A stretch of DNA of 34,868 nucleotides, taken from positions 1-34,868 of the forward strand of contig DIUJ01000027.1 in NCBI GenBank assembly GCA_002422315.1, written 5' to 3'. The notes beneath the pieces are model-generated. The model was not told the DNA's origin, searched no databases, and was given only the letters and a program-made list of their open reading frames with translations. Below are positions 30,179 to 34,868 of this stretch, in pieces. Numbering within the stretch: position 1 is the first letter of the stretch; every line of letters starts with the position of its first letter. A program made the translations under genes and the position numbers. The stretch is from Bacteroidetes bacterium UBA6161. GTDB taxonomy: Bacteria; Bacteroidota; Bacteroidia; NS11-12g; UBA955.

Positions 30179-33100
30179 TTATCTTTTAATTACCGTACCG
30201 GATCTCGACTGTGAACCAGATTGAGGTTCCGCTGTGGTAGCATTGGTTTTGGGTGCTTCTGGGGCTTTTACTTCGCCATTTGTTACAGTACCCGTAGAAC
30301 TAGGATTCGCTCTACTTCCAGCACCAGACCTGTCTTGTACTCTAACTCTAGATCCAGAAGATGCTCTTTGAGGTACTTCTTCTGCTTTGGTTGTATTTTG
30401 TTGTTTACCAACCTCGGCTGATTCTTGTTTGGTTTCGGTGGGCAATTGTGGCCTGCCTATTCTACCGCTAGTGTTAGTTTTAGGGCGGTTGTTTTGATTT
30501 GAAGAACCCGATGAAATACCACCACTTTGTATAATTGGCCCTTCTGTTTGTTTGTTTTGTGACTGTGGAATATTTTCCCTTGTTTGGGTAGTAGTTGATG
30601 TTCTATTTCTAGCTGGTGGTTCTTGTATAACTTTACTATCTGAATCATTATTGGATTGGCCAATACCGCTAGAATTTGTAGAGGAAGAACTAGTTGTAGA
30701 GGTAGTTGTGGATGTGGTCCTACCGGGTATTTGAATCCTGCCATTAGAGGTGGGCAAGCTAGTACCTTCTGAACTAGTAGTAGTCCTTTGGGGAGGTGTT
30801 TGAGGGGTGTCGTCAAAGGTTTGATCTTTGCATTTTTCAAGTTTTTCTTTGAGTTCCATTTCAGAGGCCATACACATTTCTAATTTGTTAAATGCTTCTT
30901 TCGCATTATTTTCCCAAATTTTCATGTCTCTAGACACATTGTTGAAACGAACAGTTAAATTAGCCAAACTATCTCTTGCGTTTTCTAGTTTTACTTTTGT
31001 GGCTATTAATTCTGCTTTTTCTTTATCACAATCTTCTGCATTGGAATCGGAGTTGCAATTCTTAAGTTTTGCTTCTAAGTCTTTTACTTTAACATTTAGT
31101 GCATTTACTTCCGCTTTAGAACCTGTCAATTCTTTCTCTGTATTTTGTAATTTGGTTTTAAGGGCAAGTACTTCGTCTTCGCATTTCTTTTTGGTATCCT
31201 GAGCTGTAAGCAACTGACTTTTAACAATTGTCAAGCTATCTTTAAGTCCTTTTGAATTTGTTTCACAAATCTTAAGGTCACTTTCATATTTCAAGGCCTT
31301 TACTTTCCATTCGTCCGAAGTGGATGTTTGACTGTTTTCTTCGCATTTTTTTAATTTAGCTTCTAATTCAATTTTTTCTGCGTTACAGGTTTCTAACAAA
31401 TTGTATGCGTCTTTGGCATTCTTTTCCCAAATCTTCATGTCTCTTACCGCATTATTAAGTCTATTTTGGAGCTGTGCAATCGAATCTGATTTAAGATCTA
31501 GCTGTTCTCTAAGTTTCAAAATTTCTGCATTTTCTTTATCACAATTGCCTGAGTTAGAGTTGCAATTTTTAACTTTAATTTCTAATTCATTAATTTTAGC
31601 TTGAAGTAATTTGGTCTGGTCTTCGCAAGTTTGTTTGTCCTTTTCTAGAGTTACTACATTTGCCCTTAGTTTGGTTGTTTCTTCTTCACATTTTTTATTT
31701 TGGGTTTGAAGTGTAACAATTGTTATATTAATTTTAGCCAAGCTATCTTGTAGTGTGTTTAATTGTTTACGAAGGGTTTCATTGTCCTTTTTAAGTTCAT
31801 CTACCACTCTATTATCTGACTTACATTTAGTCAACTCTAATTCGAGGGCTTTAATTCTAATATCTAAATCTCTTTTTTGTATGTCACAGGTTTCTTTTTG
31901 AAGTATCAAGTCTTCCTTTTCTTTTTCTAGTACTACTATTCTATTTCTTAGTCTCACTATTTCTTCTTGAGGAGTTTCAGCAGAGGTTCTATTTCTGCAC
32001 TCTTTTAATTCTTTTTCGATTTGAATTAATCTAATAGACAAGTTTTTGGACTTTTCAATTTCTGCCTGTTTTTCGGTATCACATTTAGACTTGTCAATTT
32101 CTAAAACCAGTACTTTTTTCTCTAATTCTACTTTTTCTCTTTCTAGTTGTTGAATTTTAATTAAGAGATTGTTCTTCTCAGTTTCGCATCTTAGGATTTC
32201 GTCTGTTTTATTTTTTATTTCTCTTAAACAAGCTTCTTGTTCTGGAGAGCCTGAAGGCAGTCTTCTTAATTGTTCTCTACAATTTGCTAAATCTGTTTCC
32301 AAAATTCTTCTTTGGTCTCTTAGCAAGTTTATTTCACGCTGAAGCTGATTGTTACGTGTCATTTCCGCGTCTCTTTCTCTAATCGCACGTTCTTTTTCTA
32401 ATCTTTCATTTCTAAGCCTTCTCTCACAATCGGCACAATTTGTAGTGGTATTGGTAGGAGTTCTTTTCTCCATTTCTTTTATTTGTTCTTCCAGCTCTCT
32501 TTGTCTTTCAAGTAATTCTTTTTCCCTTTGAATACTCTCGGGATCTTTCACAACTACCGTGTCTTTTTGTATTATAGTTATGGTATCTGACTTAATAAGA
32601 GGTTCTTGTCTTTTTGTAGAATCCTGCATTACTCTTTTTTCTGTTGTACTTTCTGTATAGCTTTCTCCCCAACAATAAGGTATACCAAGCGACAAGCCAC
32701 CATATATAGAAGCGCCAGAGAAGGAAGAATTAGAAGCCATATTTAGCAAGCCCCCAATATTGTCTGAGCCAAAATAAAAGACCCATAATCTGGTGTAAAA
32801 ACCAACTGATGTTTGGTTACTAAAAGTTTTGTTGTAGGTTATAGGAAAAGCAAGTTCTGCAAAATATCCTTCCAATCTAGGGGTTATGTTATAAAACTCT
32901 GTTGCATTTAATCCTGCTGCTGTAGTACTTTTCAAGCTTTTCTGATAGTTACCAGAAACAAAGAAATATTTCGAAAAACGTATATCTGCTTGTAAAGATA
33001 GAGCCGTGGGTAAATAGCTTACAAAACTTGTATTTTGAGTCATTCCTATTTGGGATTCTAATTCCTGATCTAGTGTTTCGAATCCATCTACGAAAGCATT

Positions 33101-34201
33101 TCCAAAGCCACTAAACATATTATTTCTTGTTGCAAATCCGGTTGGGGAGCCAAAATTTGAAGTATAATTTTTGATTCCTTTCCCATGCGAAATAAAACCT
33201 AAGTCCATAATAGAAGCCCCTAATCGCCAGGAGTAGTTATTTTTTCTTAAGCAATATTGGTCCCATCCCCATATATTATCTGTATACCTTTTCTTTGACC
33301 TCTTTGTAATTGTAATCCCTAGATCGGCGCCTACACCATGACCGGTAGTATTACCCATTCCCCAGTTTTCTGGATTAGTAAAAGGACTAAAAGCATTGTC
33401 GGCAGAACTATGGGCATAGTTTACTTCCCCTTGTGTAAAAGTCATGCTATCTGAAGTGTTTAATCTAAGTGCAAGGTCTTTGCTACTTAAGTGAACCAAT
33501 CCCATGCCGCGCAAATATTTAACAGAAATACCTGCGGAAACATCCAAATCAGAAGTATTGCTAAGATTTGAAGCTAAACTAAAACCATATTCTTGCCAAG
33601 ATTCCATATGGGCTTTAAACCCATTGGCTGTTTTATATGTTTGGTTTAACTCTAGGGGGTTTGAACCAGAAAAAATATCTTTCTTATCAGAATTTATTCC
33701 ATAACGAGCTATTCTTGCAAAAGGTTCATCCAAACCTAAAATTTGAGCGCCATTACGCTGTCTCATGTTAAAAGCCAAATAAGAACGAGAAGATATTGGG
33801 AACATAAAAGAGAAAGCCCTTATATCTTGTTCAAAATTAAAATTCTTTGGCGAGCCATTTAAATTATACTCCGTTAACCAATCTTGATTAAACATTGGGA
33901 AACCATTTGGGGAAGTATATTGGCTAGGGAAGGTTTTATTAGACCATTGACTTGGGGTAAATGGTGCATTGTATTTTAAATAATTGTTTTGCCCATATGC
34001 ACCTACACCTAGGAATTGGATAAAAATCGAATTTCTTTGTTTGGTAAGCAAAGAAGGATTTAAATAAGCTGCGTGTGTTCCTGCATAATTGGAGCTTTGC
34101 AATGCCAATTGATTTTGAGCAATTGCATGAAACGACAGAAAGAAAATGACTACTAACAGAGTCATATTCTTAAAATTAAGTTTAGTATATTTTTTAATCA
34201 T
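30179..34201 (-). CDS. DUF5723-like outer-membrane barrel fused to a cysteine-rich coiled coil and a disordered tail
   Basis: A 1340-residue exported protein with a signal peptide (about 1-29, ending FHAIAQ). Residues about 30-510 resemble the Bacteroidota DUF5723 family, a predicted outer-membrane beta-barrel (SSNYAGTHAAYLNPSLL, DIRAFSFMFPISSRSY, then strands such as FVSGNYQKSL). From about 555 to 1130 the chain is a long charged coiled coil with about 21 cysteines at roughly even intervals, most in KC-E/K or NC-x contexts following leucine heptads. It contains a tandem repeat of about 80 residues. Residues 1130-1340 are a low-complexity Thr/Ser/Asn/Gln/Pro-rich tail. There is no OmpA, peptidoglycan-binding or sorting domain. 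The function is unknown; a periplasmic or surface structural role is inferred from layout. Confidence 0.7.
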   Translation of the reverse strand: MIKKYTKLNFKNMTLLVVIFFLSFHAIAQNQLALQSSNYAGTHAAYLNPSLLTKQRNSIFIQFLGVGAYGQNNYLKYNAPFTPSQWSNKTFPSQYTSPNGFPMFNQDWLTEYNLNGSPKNFNFEQDIRAFSFMFPISSRSYLAFNMRQRNGAQILGLDEPFARIARYGINSDKKDIFSGSNPLELNQTYKTANGFKAHMESWQEYGFSLASNLSNTSDLDVSAGISVKYLRGMGLVHLSSKDLALRLNTSDSMTFTQGEVNYAHSSADNAFSPFTNPENWGMGNTTGHGVGADLGITITKRSKKRYTDNIWGWDQYCLRKNNYSWRLGASIMDLGFISHGKGIKNYTSNFGSPTGFATRNNMFSGFGNAFVDGFETLDQELESQIGMTQNTSFVSYLPTALSLQADIRFSKYFFVSGNYQKSLKSTTAAGLNATEFYNITPRLEGYFAELAFPITYNKTFSNQTSVGFYTRLWVFYFGSDNIGGLLNMASNSSFSGASIYGGLSLGIPYCWGESYTESTTEKRVMQDSTKRQEPLIKSDTITIIQKDTVVVKDPESIQREKELLERQRELEEQIKEMEKRTPTNTTTNCADCERRLRNERLEKERAIRERDAEMTRNNQLQREINLLRDQRRILETDLANCREQLRRLPSGSPEQEACLREIKNKTDEILRCETEKNNLLIKIQQLEREKVELEKKVLVLEIDKSKCDTEKQAEIEKSKNLSIRLIQIEKELKECRNRTSAETPQEEIVRLRNRIVVLEKEKEDLILQKETCDIQKRDLDIRIKALELELTKCKSDNRVVDELKKDNETLRKQLNTLQDSLAKINITIVTLQTQNKKCEEETTKLRANVVTLEKDKQTCEDQTKLLQAKINELEIKVKNCNSNSGNCDKENAEILKLREQLDLKSDSIAQLQNRLNNAVRDMKIWEKNAKDAYNLLETCNAEKIELEAKLKKCEENSQTSTSDEWKVKALKYESDLKICETNSKGLKDSLTIVKSQLLTAQDTKKKCEDEVLALKTKLQNTEKELTGSKAEVNALNVKVKDLEAKLKNCNSDSNAEDCDKEKAELIATKVKLENARDSLANLTVRFNNVSRDMKIWENNAKEAFNKLEMCMASEMELKEKLEKCKDQTFDDTPQTPPQRTTTSSEGTSLPTSNGRIQIPGRTTSTTTSTTSSSSTNSSGIGQSNNDSDSKVIQEPPARNRTSTTTQTRENIPQSQNKQTEGPIIQSGGISSGSSNQNNRPKTNTSGRIGRPQLPTETKQESAEVGKQQNTTKAEEVPQRASSGSRVRVQDRSGAGSRANPSSTGTVTNGEVKAPEAPKTNATTAEPQSGSQSRSGTVIKR
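30818..31072 (-). repeat. Coiled-coil repeat copy B
   Basis: Encodes about 81 residues from LKNCNSDSNA to KLEKCKD. It is homologous to copy A (31337-31578): both contain a KNCNS...CDKE start, RDMKIWE followed by NAK-A-N, and a final cysteine after a leucine heptad. Copy B has a two-residue insertion. Confidence 0.8.
31337..31578 (-). repeat. Coiled-coil repeat copy A
   Basis: Encodes about 79 residues from VKNCNSNSGN to KLKKCEE. The best conserved block, RDMKIWE-NAK, is identical in both copies and the cysteine positions match, which indicates an internal duplication of a coiled-coil unit. Confidence 0.8.
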
Positions 34202-34223
34202 AAAAAAAGTATTAACCTAAAAC

Positions 34224-34254
34224 CAAATTACAATAGGATTAGGTAAAAAATCAA
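34224..34254 (-). promoter_or_regulatory. Candidate promoter of the outer-membrane coiled-coil gene
   Basis: TTG (34254-34252), 21 nt, then TAATTTG (34230-34224) on the minus strand. The -7 box is one base shorter than TAnnTTTG, the same variant and 21-nt gap as seen before uvrA. The remaining 34202-34328 gap holds nothing else recognisable apart from the T-run that ends rnpB. Confidence 0.35.
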
Positions 34255-34320
34255 CTACAACTATTATTCCAAAAAAATAGACAGTTGTAATCGGATGCAA
34301 ATTAAAGGTAAAAAGAGGTA

Positions 34321-34329
34321 AAAAAAAAG
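34321..34329 (-). terminator. T-run terminating rnpB
   Basis: On the minus strand the closing P1 helix of RNase P RNA (GAACTGC) is followed at once by a run of eight or nine T residues, so helix P1 plus the T-run should act as the terminator. Confidence 0.65.
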
Positions 34330-34705
34330 CAGTTCGATAAGCCGGGTTCTGTAATTATCTAAAGACAATTGTTTGTCATTTATCTGGGAATGGTTTTGCA
34401 ACCAAACTCTATCAGCCTACCCATTATCCTGATGCGAAGCAAACTTAAACGAACAGTTTTCAGAGGATAACATATTTGGCCTTTCAGCACATGAGGTTTG
34501 TCCCATAAATATGTTGCCATACTTAAGCGTTGGCTCTTACCCAACATTTTCACCCTTACCTGCGGGGGAGCAGGCGGTTATTTTCTGCGACACTTTCTGT
34601 AACTATGCTGTTTCCGGCATAGTCCCTTCCCGTTAGGAAGCATGTTGTTCTATGCTGCCCGGACTTTCCTCCCCTTTTTTATAAAGAGGCGACAAACTGA
34701 ACTGC
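34329..34705 (-). ncRNA. rnpB: RNase P RNA, bacterial class A
   Basis: The catalytic RNA of RNase P, which trims tRNA 5' leaders. The reverse strand has the conserved 5' block GAGGAAAGTCCGGGC near the start, a GGTAAGAG-type motif in the middle and GAACCCGGCTTATCG near the 3' end. The ends GCAGTTC (34705-34699) and GAACTGC (34335-34329) pair as helix P1. The length of about 377 nt is normal. It lies between tRNA-Leu and the coiled-coil gene, with its own promoter. Exact ends are inferred from P1 pairing. Confidence 0.95.
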
Positions 34706-34712
34706 TTTTGTG

Positions 34713-34744
34713 CAAAGGTATACAAAAAGGGATGAGAAATCAGA
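34713..34744 (-). promoter_or_regulatory. rnpB promoter
   Basis: TCTG (34744-34741), 20 nt, then TACCTTTG (34720-34713) on the minus strand. The -7 box ends 7 nt before the inferred 5' end of RNase P RNA. This gives an internal guide to start-site distance in this genome: about 5-8 nt beyond the final G. Confidence 0.7.
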
Positions 34745-34772
34745 AAAAAAAAGGGCTCTAAAAAGAGCCCTT
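34741..34772 (-). terminator. Intrinsic terminator after tRNA-Leu
   Basis: The stem AAGGGCTCT (34751-34759) pairs with AGAGCCCTT (34764-34772) around a 4-nt A/T loop. On the minus strand it is followed by a run of T residues. It ends the tRNA-Leu transcript before the rnpB promoter. Confidence 0.9.
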
Positions 34773-34781
34773 GAGGGGATG

Positions 34782-34865
34782 TGCCCGAGGCGGGACTTGA
34801 ACCCGCACGACCGTGAAGTCACAGGATTTTAAGTCCTGCGTGTCTACCAATTCCACCACCCGGGC
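34782..34865 (-). tRNA. tRNA-Leu(TAA)
   Basis: The acceptor stem GCCCGGG/CTCGGGC (one G-T pair) carries an A discriminator. The anticodon stem CAGGA/TCCTG encloses CTTAAAA (anticodon TAA, reads UUA). There is a long variable arm as in class II tRNAs, and the T-loop is TTCAAGT. Length is 84 nt and CCA is not encoded. The promoter lies beyond the window edge. Confidence 0.96.
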
Positions 34866-34868
34866 AAC

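Noticed and set aside
30457..30840. 127-codon open frame inside the tail of the coiled-coil gene, same strand, other frame
   Set aside because: It is a by-product of low-complexity codons in the real gene. It has no recognisable domain and no initiation signal.
30828..31202. 124-codon open frame antisense to the coiled coil
   Set aside because: Its Ser/Phe/Leu-rich composition is what the complement of Lys/Glu/Leu codons produces, so it is a shadow of the coding strand.

Overview
The window looks like a stretch of core chromosome from a member of the Bacteroidota. It is AT-rich and carries several lineage markers: type IX secretion (T9SS) proteins (a C25-peptidase PorU2-type protein, a PorV/PorQ-family protein, and a PKD-repeat protein with a C-terminal sorting domain), a DUF2911 protein, a split MetH, and promoters of the Bacteroidota form TTTG-N18-21-TAnnTTTG rather than -35/-10 boxes. 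Shine-Dalgarno sequences are almost absent. I see no prophage, insertion sequence, CRISPR array or defence island.

Layout. (1) 1-652: a minus-strand tRNA operon (Thr-TGT, Tyr-GTA, Thr-GGT cut by the window edge) with its own promoter, preceded by raiA. (2) 748-3261: an apparent wbpD-galE-xerC(-raiA) operon that places two surface-sugar genes in front of a recombinase and a ribosome hibernation factor. (3) 3419-5292: a DUF2911 protein, then a small protein with its own promoter next to an ECF sigma factor. (4) 5448-8914: uvrA and pdxH, convergent with overlapping stop codons. (5) 8993-15132: a large secreted PKD protein and purL. (6) 15237-17689: kynurenine monooxygenase plus an AI-2E-type permease. 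(7) 17766-20211: a small membrane protein, Mrp, a NifU-like protein and a UbiA-like membrane protein, apparently one operon. (8) 20255-28363: the PorU2-type protein, an RsmI-like methyltransferase, folA, the PorV/PorQ-family protein and an AcpH-like protein. (9) 28367-30076: the homocysteine half of MetH and a beta-carbonic anhydrase. (10) 30179-34201: a 1340-residue outer-membrane protein with a cysteine-studded coiled coil. (11) 34329-34865: RNase P RNA and tRNA-Leu(TAA).

How the genes fit together. The PorU2-type and PorV/PorQ-type proteins are candidate partners for attaching T9SS cargo, and the PKD protein is a candidate cargo. MetH, the AcpH-like protein, the PorV-like protein and FolA form one tight cluster, so one-carbon metabolism and surface secretion may share a transcript. 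Mrp and the NifU-like protein serve Fe-S cluster supply. Promoter matches revise several gene starts (kmo, metH, carbonic anhydrase, the small sigma-adjacent gene) and suggest that several mRNAs are leaderless or nearly so.

Most of the window is ordinary housekeeping DNA. The least explained object is the outer-membrane/coiled-coil protein at 30179-34201, with about 21 regularly spaced cysteines and an internal duplication. No clearly new multi-gene system is visible.
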